From Viridothelium virens (taxonomy: Eukaryota > Ascomycota > Dothideomycetes > Trypetheliales > Trypetheliaceae): a DNA stretch of 64,000 nucleotides. The DNA is taken from the NCBI GenBank assembly GCA_010094025.1, contig ML991830.1, forward strand, positions 1 to 64,000. Reading direction: 5' to 3'. The translations under genes and the position numbers were made by a program. Shown one piece after another: positions 33,140 through 43,401 of this stretch. How positions within the stretch are numbered: the stretch's first letter is position 1; each line of letters opens with the position of its first letter. A model generated the notes under the pieces. The model saw only the letters and a list, made by a program, of their open reading frames with translations, was not told the DNA's origin and did not search any database.

Positions 33140-35351
33140 GTTCAAAGGTTCGCGAGTGTGAATTGAAAATGAGAGGACGTCGAGTCTCCAGGATAGACGG
33201 TCAATGTTTCTTTTACGCGAAAGAGTGCTAGTTCAAGTCCGAACAGTATTAGGGAGAGGCAGTCGAAATATCGACAAGTAATGACTGTAATTAGTTGGAA
33301 GGGCAAGTGAAGGATTGGCTATTGTTGTGGTCTGCTCCGGTTGGCTGTGACCACAAAATATAGGCAATCTCAATTGAGCCTATATTGTCAAGCATGATTA
33401 GCCATGCCAAGCTCAGGGAGAATTTCATTTCCCCAGAAACTGGGGAAGTGACGAAAGGGAGAACCGCACCTTTGGAATTAGGGTATTAGAGAAGGCTTGC
33501 GATATGCAGGGAAAAAAACTGAAAACGAAATAGTCAGGAAGATAACGACCCTGGTAAGCTAACCCGCGAGCATAGGTATTTGACTAGAGCCAATCTTCGG
33601 AATGGACTATAGTATGAGGAACCCGGAGTGGAGCAACGACAGGGGGTAAGCTCGCAAGTAGCAGAGATCGAGCTAACGTCTCCACGCTTGCCTGTAGCTC
33701 TCGGGTACTGCCGTTCGAGAGAGTTCCAGGTGAGGAATGTAGGGCGATCTGGGCAATTCACAAGCGCGGACTAAGAGCAAGGGATGCAAGTTAGTCGAAA
33801 AGGCAAGGCTTCTACTATAGAAGTGAGACATACCTAAATTGTCGGGCCACAATGGTTTTTGGAGTTACTTGTGGGCGACGTATAGTTTTCACCAGCAGAC
33901 CTATCTGAGGTGGATGTGCGACGAGGTAGAGGTTGTAGATCAAGCAACTGCGACCTACATATGCAATAAACGTTAGCTTTCATACAATAAGGAGAAAAAT
34001 CGAACGCGTCGAAAGACTGTCCGGGTGTTTGGCCCGCGTACGTGCCAAGGCACGCGATCAAATATCCAATCTAAGGTGGAATACATAAAGATCTCCGGGC
34101 GTGAATTGCGCAGAGATGTACAGACATGGAGCAATCGGAACGTCATAAGCAACCGGTATCGCTACTTGCTCAATGATGCCCCTATCCTCGACAGGGCGAC
34201 AACCAGAGGTCACCGGAGTGGAGAGCTTGTGACGATATTGCCGTCGATCTGAGCCTAACTCTCGGGATGTGGCGTTTTTGGGATAGATCCCAGGCTTACA
34301 CCGTGCCCACGTGGAGGCCATGGTGTTCGCATCGCCAGCAGAGTGCCTCGTTACAAGGGTAGGGAGGTGTCGGGGCCAGTATGTCATTGAGCACACCTAT
34401 GCCGCCCACAGGGCAAAAGCCGTTCCAACGTCTGTTCACCCATCCTTGAAAACCCTGATTTTCTTATGACAGCCTGGCCGACATAGGCCAGCAGCCACAG
34501 CTTGCCACTACTCACGGGACTCGAAGATTTGTGCAAATATGGGCGTTTTGTCATGAAAACGTTGGATGAACTTCATGACGAGACCGGAGAAAGCTTTCGT
34601 CTTGAGATGGTGATCGGGTCTGATGGTATAGCCTCGCTTCGTCGATATCCCGGGAGGGGGGGTGGGCCTGGGCAAGTGTGTGGCCTGAGACGTTGGGTGT
34701 ACAGTGAATTGCATTGCTAACTTACCAATTGCAGTGGTGAGTACTTGCTCCTTCGGTGTGTAAATCTTGGGCCTCAATGAATCAACGATAGGGAGGTAAG
34801 GTGGAGTTGGAGGTGTTGTCGGTGCTCACGATCAACGGAGAAAGTAGTCGGAGGGACCGATGGACGAGGAAACGATGCCAACAAGTCGTGCTCACAAGAG
34901 ACAATTGTTGCAATAAGCCATACAACGGCCAGTATTTGAGTCTGATCGAGAGACAAGGTAACGGTCAAGAGGAAGTAGCCGAGACAGGCACACGAGGGGC
35001 AAGGTGAGGATTGAGTTGGACAAGAAGCCTGACGGGAACTTGTACCGTTTTCTATGGCCCAACGGGAGGGGGGCTTGATTCGGCAGTCGACCACACGAGG
35101 GAGACGGTGAAGGAGGAAGAGGAGAGGATGAAGAATGAAGGTTCCTCTCACCAGTTGCTGAGGAGAAGCAATGGCGGTGGTGAAGAGAGAAGATGGAACG
35201 CTGGCTGAGGGTTTTTGCAGCAGCACGGGTGAGATGGCACCATGCCCAATCGAGACAGCTCCCAGCGAGCACTCACAGCCAATCCTGGCCCAGGGAGCGC
35301 GTCTGGGCGAGAAGACGGCGGGCGAAGGATGGCAGGGTCCAAGCAAGCCGA

Positions 35352-35415
35352 GCCAGCGCCAGCACCAGCACCAGCACCAGTCCTCCGTACCAGCACCGGC
35401 ACCAGCTCCAGCAGA
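35352..35415 (+). repeat. Imperfect CAGCAC microsatellite
   Basis: A run of CAGCAC/CCAG-type units with interruptions (GCCAGCACCAGCACCAG and similar). It creates Pro-Ala or Ser-Thr-rich frames on both strands that should not be read as genes. Confidence 0.85.
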
Positions 35416-36050
35416 CGGAGCAGACCTCAATCATCCCCTGACGAGACGCCTCTGGCCCCGTCCGCTCCCCTTTGCCATGCTGGGATCTACCTGTTACATA
35501 CTACTACACAGCTACACGCGGAAAAACAGAGCCAACCTTCGACCCCGTCGTGGCAGGTCACTGTGACACGTTCAAGACTCGAAATTGCCCTTGTGCTCCA
35601 GGCATGCCTCGTCTGCCACCGGCGTCTGCCATTCCCATCGCCGCTGAAACTTTGAGCTCATCTTGCTGTTTGCACCGTACCTAAGGTAGTCAGCGGTCCG
35701 CCGCCTGTGTGCACCGACCCTCTGCTTCATGGCCAAGAAAACGCGTTCGACGTCCGTGTTTTCCATTTGTCTACCACGGACGCGGCCTGCTTTGGACAGC
35801 GATGGGAGGCAGACTGCTCCTTCGTGCCGCAGCGCTGTCAAAAGCCGCCACCCAATCGCACTTGGTCCCAAAGCCGAACAGCTCGACAGGCTGGCTGTAG
35901 GCTATCTACTCTTGCATCCACTCTGCACTAGATCCAGCCAATCCATCGTCCCGGTCGGCGACTGCAACCATGTTGCCGGACGCACTCGGCCTGCCAATGG
36001 CCCACTTATTTTTTCGAAGGTATTGCGCGAACAGAAGCGGAAGGCCTTCT

Positions 36051-36072
36051 GGCCAGGACCCTTGTCCTGGCC
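36051..36072. repeat. Perfect 9-bp hairpin
   Basis: GGCCAGGAC, a four-base loop CCTT, then GTCCTGGCC. The stem is perfect and GC-rich. It lies in non-coding sequence with no T tract beside it. Confidence 0.85.
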
Positions 36073-37610
36073 CTAGCCCTGGTCCTCTCACCTGCAAGCC
36101 ACCGCTAACAACCGTGCAGCGCGTCTCTAGCCCGATATCATCATCGTCTCCATCGAAATTCGGTTTTTCTTTGGGAGCGCTGTGGAGTCGAAAAGAGTGA
36201 CTGACCGTCTCTGATTCGTATAGGCCCGCAGGAAATGGTACAAAAAACTTTCAAGTGAGGTGGAGCTTCTAACTAGAGCATCATGACAGTGATTCTTTAC
36301 CGACTTTTCGTGTGTAAGCACCGCGTCCAATCAGTGCAGTTCTGAGGTCAATGTTTGAGCCGAACCAACGTGAATGACGGGGTACTTTGTCGTCATTTCA
36401 ACTCCAGCCTGTCCCACTTGGAGACCAATAGAAGCTCATCTCCGCATTCGCATACCGCGTCCGTTTCGGACTGGTGGTTGAGGCACAGTACCGCTGCACC
36501 GCCCGTGGCCCCTTGGGAGAGGGACCACCGCATCCCATCCGTTGATCGCCCAGTCCACCCAATCCGTCCCATCTTCACGCTTTTCGGACATTGCTGATAT
36601 CCTAATATCCAACGCAGAACCATGAACGGCTAAATCCTATGAAGACCCTTATGGAGACCCTGTCGGACCCTGCAAATGCGGAGAAGGGAGGAGCAGTAGA
36701 TGTGTCTACGGATCTCTGGAATTTGACGGCCTACGACATAATGCATCTATCGTATGCGAGGCACGCATACATGTTCATCAAATTTAAAAAAAAAAAAAAA
36801 CGTTTGACGGGGTCCGTATCACAACCTCATGCCGTCATGCCGTGACCCGTAGAGTGAGGTAGCAGCACAGTGGATTAGGCCCACAATAATGCCCGCACTC
36901 GCCAGCATGGGGTGATGGCACCGATGGAATCCTTCTTTTAGCTTTCTCCACTAGAAGAAGCCTCCAAGTGGGGGGCGGCTAAGCAACGATTCGCGTCTCA
37001 GAAGCGTTATGGTGCTGCTGAACGCGGCTGTACCAATTCAATTTCCAAAAACGCGGACTTGATGACTTTTGCCTACCACGCGACTCTTCGCGTCAAATGG
37101 GAAATGCTCCACATGCGATAGATCCACAATCCGGTACCATGACATTGAAACCGTATTTCTACCGTACTAAACTGCAATCCCCTGGATGATTAACACATAC
37201 CGCCGCAAATTTTTCATCTTCCCCAGCGTTTTGACTACTCCAGTCTCGACTTTTTTCTCGCGCTGAATTTTGTACACGCGACAGCCCCACAACCGCGTCG
37301 CGACTTGATGATGTTGTGATTACGTCTTTCTGAGGAGGATTGTGGAGAATTCCGCCGTCAGCTTCACTTTATAAGTAACTGCCAAGGCTCGGTCAAAGTC
37401 CAGTTTGAAACAAAACTACAGCAAGCCCATCACACGACCAGCACAAGGCGGCCAGCTCCAACAAGGCGGCACTTTATCTTGGCTTTTCTATCCCCGTGTC
37501 GATCGGTGAGCCGGCAGCATGGATAACCAGCAGTAGCGGAGTACATTAATAGGTACCTTTCACGTGAATTGACCGTTTGCTACCTTCTATGAAGCACTTT
37601 CACATTTTAT

Positions 37611-37632
37611 GTATGGGGTACGTACTCCATAC
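37611..37632. repeat. 22-base near-perfect palindrome
   Basis: GTATGGGGTACGTACTCCATAC reads the same on both strands except for one base pair. Such sites can bind dimeric regulators. It lies about 1.2 kb upstream of the Zn2Cys6 gene. Confidence 0.8.
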
Positions 37633-38830
37633 ACTGCACGCTTCCAAATCCCCTGCAGAAGTGCAACACCACAATATGACCCAAAAACCTGCTTGGGCGC
37701 CTTCCGATAGCAATCACTGCCCCCTACGCGAGTCGCGTGCGCAGATCGTGCTATGCCACGCCGCTGTGGCCTACCTAATCATGAGAAGTGCAACAAATAA
37801 GCTCCTCTCCGAGGAGCTGTGGCTGGTGCACGGCTTCCGACCCATCGCCTTCTTGGCCAAGGCGCAACTTTGCCCCCCTCTGCAGCATTTTCACCCGAGC
37901 CGTAATATCCGGGGTTACGATCAGGCAATCTTCCAACTTTTCTTATTCGTAGATGATTTCAGGACGTACCTATAATCGTTGACTGATGCAGATGCTTTTC
38001 CTGACGATGTTCAGCCTTGCATAGGCGCTTAGGATTCCTGTCCCTACCGTAACTTCCCGAGGGGTATTTGTTGCTTACGCTGTAGACGAAACGAAAAAGT
38101 CTATCGCGTCGGTCTCACCGAGTGCACCAATTACCGGCAATCTGGACGGACATCCTCCACGTTTGGCGGATGGATTCGGTGATGATGCTCATAACGCTGA
38201 CTTCTAGAATCAAGGAGGCTGGTGCCATGCCGGCGCGCCTGTCCAAATATGGCCAATAGTCTCACGCACACGATAATATTTTACTGGCTTCTTCCTTGCC
38301 GCAAGATCTCATACAATTTCTTTGCTGAGCTAAAGTGTTTAAAAACTGGGCTGCATCTCCCGCGTCTATGCGACTTTGTGGAAATAAGCGTACTGAGTTA
38401 CTCTAGCTCAACTTGGGTCAAGCCAGAAGGGACGATACAGAATCCGCGGTTCCTGGCTAGCCGTTGAGCAATGATGTTCCCAAATATTTCAAGATTTCTC
38501 TTTCAGGATTTTCTATGCCTGAACCCAACTCTTTTTCAACCTGAATAAAGGTGCCAACCAGGATCGCATAGCTGAACTTCGGCATCGCAATTTTACCCAA
38601 GTATTATCATCCTAAGGATACTCATTCAGGAATTAGTTACAGGCCTTGTTGAATTGGGTCAACAGCTTATCCGAAGGCGAGACACAACGTGAATATGATG
38701 TCATGGTTAGTCATAAGGTGTTCTTGGTCCCGTCCATGTGCAGCCAAGTCAGCGCCGAGTCCGACCTCCTCCGGCCCGAGAAACTGATACCTTACATCGT
38801 TGAAGATGCGGTGATTGGCGAAGCAGTGCC

Positions 38831-41478
38831 ATGAACGCCATAGAGCAGCAGTCTGCTCCTTCTGGTTCAGCAGAGAACGGGTGAGTCTTGCTTTAAATAT
38901 TTTAAATATCTTGAGTGGGGCCTCTGCCTTATCTCGGTTGTCTATGATACGCTAGATTGAGTTCCCAATGCTTATGCCCTATGATCTTTTTCGTTCGACA
39001 TTTTCTACTCCCACCCAAACGCCTGAATCTCTAAGGAGGATGAGACTGCATAACGGAACTCCAATGGCTCGCCACATCTTCTGTATATCATGTCTATACT
39101 TCGCAAAACCCCCCACTAAGCAAAATGCAGGAGTCCCGAGAAACCGGTGAGGAAGATCGCTTGCACGGAATGCCGGCAGCAGAAAGTACGTCGGCTACTT
39201 TTGCGAATTCTATTTGAGACTCTTCTTTTCTTTTAAGCTAATATATGATGCTAAGGTTCGTTGCGATGTGAACGCCGATTCTTCCCAGCCGTGCTCCCGT
39301 TGCAAAAAATTCAATCTTGCTTGCAATATTTCAACTCCTTTTAAGCGCACACCAAAAAGAACGTGAGTCAGTACAACATCAAGTCAAGTCTTTATGCTTG
39401 AGTCTTGACGTGCTGGCTCATACTTGTACCTCATGTAGCAAGCTAGAAGAATTGGAAGAAGAGACCAGCAGATTACGCCGAAAACTCGACCAGGCCACAC
39501 CCTCGGCATCGATAGAGCGCCAGTCGAGTCGGTTACCAACCCCGGTGCTTCCCTCCGAACGTCCAGATAGGCATGCGCCTCCACTGGGCGACAGGATAGA
39601 CCAACGTCCCGCACCGCAGGATGTGTTTGCGTACGATCATCCAAATCTTACCGGAGCAAATGGAGGTTACCCCGCCGAGAGAAATCTGGAAGGCTTGCGT
39701 GTTGACTCACAGACCATCTATGATACGTTTGCGCTGTAAGCAGGGACACCTGCCAAACGGCACAATTTCCCGGGCCATCGACTGACCTGCGCGTATAGGT
39801 TCTATGAATACTACGCACCGCTGATGCCGGTTGTGGATCCTTCTATCTCACCAGACGGTACTCTGCCTCAACCTTCGAATGGAGAGTAAAGCTGACACGA
39901 TACCAAGATTACTATACACTCTACCCATTCATCTTCTGGGCAGCTGTAGCCGTGGGATCAAGACGGTACACTAAAGATGCTACTTTGCTTCTATCTCTCG
40001 CGCCGAAAGTGACCCAACTAGCCCTTGAAAGCTTGAAAGAACCAAAAGGTCGGACTGTTCAAGGCTTGGCGCTGCTGGTGACGTGGCCTTTGCCGACAGA
40101 CGTTTCGAGTAAGGACCTCTCATTTACGCTCAGTGCTGCTTTAGTACATATTGCAATTCGAGTGGGCCTTCATATGCCGCGTTCCATTCAAGACTTTCAC
40201 CGAACAAGAGTGGAATTGAGTGAACGGAAAATTGTGATACGCTCTGAAGCGTGGATCCGATGTCTTCTGGTCTATCAAAGGTTGGCCTAATCTTTGCCTC
40301 AAGCAGATATTCCCCTATAACATGACTAATTGGAGAGAAAGGGCGAGTTTCATCTACGGATCTGCGCCATCTGCGTGGGTAGCTTCGACATGCGATGCGC
40401 AGTGGAAGCATGCGCTTTCAGAACTCCTCAATCCTTCGCTGCTATTCCAATTCAAGCTCCATCGGCTCCAGGCTCAAGCAAACACGGCAATTGACGAGAA
40501 TGGTTGTGATATGCCTTCAGCTGAACAGAAACGTGCCTTTTGCATTATATTGAAGATCTTCGACAGGCAAATCAAGGATCTGGAGGATGACAACCCTTGG
40601 ATCGATGGTAAAAAAACGCTCTTTCGTAGATGCCACCTGCTGACTATGTAAATTAGATCTTGATAAATTCCACATTGTCATGACGCGCCTTCAAGTAGTC
40701 GGACTCCATCTCTTTAGACCCTTTGAAGAGATAGGGATGAACGAGCTCATGCTGATCTACAATACCGCCTGTATGGTGATGACGTTTCTGCACAAATGCG
40801 ATCGGACGATCCATCTGATATCAGTTTGCCCGGAATACATCATGAGCAACATTATGTTGGCTGGCTGTATGCTATTGCGAATCTTGAAGAGCGACTTCGC
40901 CCAATATCTTGATGAAAAGGAAGGAAAAGCTTTCTTTCTCGACTCCGTCAGCACCTTGAAGCTCATGTCGTGTGCGAACAATGATATGCCAGCACGAATC
41001 TCCCAGATTCTGTCACAACTTTGGACGAGCGAGAAGGTGTTCAAATCCCAAGACGGGTCACCTTATCTGACTCTCCGCATACGCAGTCGATTCGCGACTA
41101 GCATCGCACTTGACTGTGTATGGTGGTGGAGAGAAGAGTTTGGGGGACAGCCTGGAGTGTATCCCAAAGGTGCAGGCTTGTCAACATGTAAGTCTGTCTA
41201 CTGTTCTCCCTTCCGTGGCTTTTGACGCGCTAAATGGTGCGCATTTAGCAGCCAATCCACCCCAACCTGCACCAAATACGTATGAGAATCTCAATGCGAC
41301 AGAGGAGACGATGTTCCTTCCCTTTCTTGAAGATCAAATGTGGTCCGGAATTGATTGGACTTTTGTGCCCGACCCTGCTTTCGCTGTACCAATAGCTTCT
41401 ACTGCCGCGGCACAGACATCAGGGGCCTCGCACAAGCCAAACAGCTGGATAAATGCCCCACCAACTTCATACGACTGA
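38831..41478 (+). CDS. Zn2Cys6 transcription factor, Leu3-like
   Basis: A fungal zinc-cluster regulator. My nine-exon model is 38831-38880, 39131-39185, 39256-39362, 39439-39735, 39799-39857, 39908-40280, 40336-40607, 40657-41187 and 41249-41478, giving 657 residues. The zinc cluster has cysteines at about 28, 31, 38, 48, 51 and 58 (CTECRQQKVRC, then CSRCKKFNLAC; spacing C2C6C9C2C6C). It is followed by basic FKRTPKR and a short coiled coil (LEELEEETSRLRRKLDQ). The middle homology region begins with FYEYYAPLMPVVDPSIS and DYYTLYPFIFWAAVAVGSRR, which recalls Leu3-type factors. The exon 6/7 boundary is the weakest; the first intron (250 bp) was chosen because it brings a start ATG into frame. Targets are unknown. 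A Leu3 link to branched-chain amino acid control is family analogy only. Confidence 0.85.
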
Positions 41479-41753
41479 GGATTTTGGAGTCACTCATGCT
41501 CAGGAATGATATATACCCATGATGAACAATTTAGACAGGCATGCTGTAAATGAATGTAAACAGAGATGTTTCAAATTCGAATGACTAATTTGCCTCTTTG
41601 GCTAGGATTCCTACTATGAGTCTTATTGGGAAAAGAAAATCTCATCACGTTAATATGTCCAGAAATATTGGCAGCAGACCCCATCTTCAGGGAAGATGAT
41701 TTCACGACCTTCCCTTTTCCTTGTTCGGGACCCCTGCTGTCTCTTTCTCCATA

Positions 41754-42358
41754 CTAAGTCCTCTTACTTCTGTCTGCTTTCCGCTTCTGACGATTCAAAT
41801 ATCGGAGGAGACGACAAGAGCGTCCATATCGGTATGGCCGCCGATTCCGTCCTTTGTCCTCACAACCAATCATGATATTCCTCACGCTGGCCGTCTCCCA
41901 ATGGCACTGCAAATTGTGATCGAGATATACCGTGGCTTCATAATCGAACTTTAGACCTGGCAGGATATTCGTCGCAGGTGTTGAGTCATGATCAACAGTA
42001 GGATACGGTATGAGGAGGTCCCAACAGGATGAGGAAGTCTCTACAACCTCCAGCCGTAGCACCAGACATAGTCGAAACCATGGCAAGTGAATGTCCTCTT
42101 GCAAGTTTGTGCTAGAAATGATATCCTCGCCGAGGTCAGGCTACCCGGCGGACCGTTTGGCCATTAAGATGGAGAGGACGGAGGAGCAATGATGGGTAGA
42201 GGGTGGTACTCGGTATAATGGGTAGGTCGCTGGTGGACCGTGATGGGTTGCAGGTTCGTCGGTGATGAGATCTTGAGAGTCGGAATCGACTTCGTATCGC
42301 GTGCCTGAGGGCTCTTTCGAGTGTGGTGGAACATTTTGATGTCTTTGTGTCCAATCAT
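41754..42358 (-). CDS. Uncertain small gene, two possible exons
   Basis: On the minus strand an ATG at 42358 opens a frame to 42164 (His/Pro/Ser-rich, MFHHTRKSP near the start). A second frame to 41754 begins cleanly after an acceptor near 42143, contains LPWFRLCLVLRLE, GLKFDYEATVYLDHN and CEDKGRNRRPYRYG, and has the look of a folded domain. A branch-point-like CTTAAT lies before that acceptor, but I could not find a convincing donor that joins the frames. I do not know the family. It could be one spliced gene of about 170-180 residues, or chance. Confidence 0.35.
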
Positions 42359-43401
42359 GATAATGCCGATGATGCTTGTGGTTTGAGGTTGTCAGGTACT
42401 GAGCAGGTGTACGGAGCAGTTATTTAGGATAGATGTGGATAAGATGGTATTTTCCCATTAGCCATACCATGGAAGATGAAGGCTCTTTAAGTAATACGAA
42501 GCTAAGATGTTGTGGAGCGGACTTTCTGATTAGCTTCTCCATGTCCGCAAGATCCGAAAAACAAAGATTAAAGCCGAAACAGATGTTGTGTCTAAAATAG
42601 GAGTCGTGATTCGCCGATGGGGATTGATGACTCCGGCCCGAACAGCTGTGCTTGGAGCAATCGGACTTAGTAGCGGGGTTTATTAGTTCATGACGCGGAC
42701 CTTGACCCCGGCCTTCTGGAGCTTGACCCGCGTGGCCGAGCTCGGACCGGGCAATTCAGTCGGGCCCGGCAGAATCAGAACTTATTGAGGACAGCACTCA
42801 GTAATTAGAGCGCGTGGTCACGAGATTTGGAAGATCTGAAAGATAACACGCCAAAGTCTTCAGTCAATAGGATCGAGCTAGCAGTAATAAATGGCATTGG
42901 ATATATCCTCATAGCAACTTAGCCGTAGGTGTGAAAACATATGTCGGTTCACCGTCATTTTTGGAAATTATTTTCCTCTCGTCTATATGTCGCCATTATC
43001 GTCACAATTCTCTATCGTACCTCGAGAAAGATGAAAGTAGGCGTGATACAATTTTAGGTTCCGTCCAACGAAATATAAGCGCCTACTTCCTACTATCGCA
43101 AGCAATTGGCATGCGTGTTTTGTCAGATCTACGCAATAATCGCAGACGCATAGGTGCGGTCCAACCCTTATTATTCTGCCGCAGTCTTTCTTGTATTTAT
43201 GCTGGTCACCGCTACGGTCAGGGAGTCAATGTCTTTCAGTCGGACTTCCTTCACATGAAAATTTGTGGACATGCTTGAACGGACAGTTCTTTGAATCACT
43301 ACCTCTTTATCTTCTTAGTGTTTTTGTACAGAATTGAAACTTTAATTATTAGTTCCCGATCCCCACACATTCCGTAATATGATCCGAATCCTAGATATTC
43401 T
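42359..43401. promoter_or_regulatory. Intergenic region with CGG/CCG palindromes
   Basis: No gene. Several inverted CGG triplets of the kind bound by zinc-cluster factors lie here: CGGCCCG at 42634-42640, CGGACCG around 42753-42759 and CGGGCCCG at 42761-42768. The last is CGG-N2-CCG, the spacing described for Leu3 sites. Confidence 0.4.

Larger units (their letters stand above)
33140..38830. other. 5.7-kb interval without a supported gene
   Basis: This lies between the cyclin start (-) and the Zn2Cys6 gene start (+), so it contains two divergent promoters and much more. I found many short frames on both strands but no domain. Landmarks are a CAGCAC-type microsatellite at about 35352-35415, a perfect hairpin at 36051-36072, a 15-base A run at 36786-36800 and a 22-base near-palindrome at 37611-37632. 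Long regulatory upstream regions, non-coding RNAs or decayed genes are all possible. Confidence 0.45.

Noticed and set aside
34774-35566. Overlapping frames of 60-218 codons around the CAGCAC tract
   Set aside because: All six frames stay open because of the microsatellite. Composition (Cys-Trp or Pro-Ala runs) and lack of domains argue against a gene.
36781-36802. A15 tract as the tail of a retroposed gene
   Set aside because: No coding remnant precedes it and no target-site duplication was seen. A simple homopolymer is enough.
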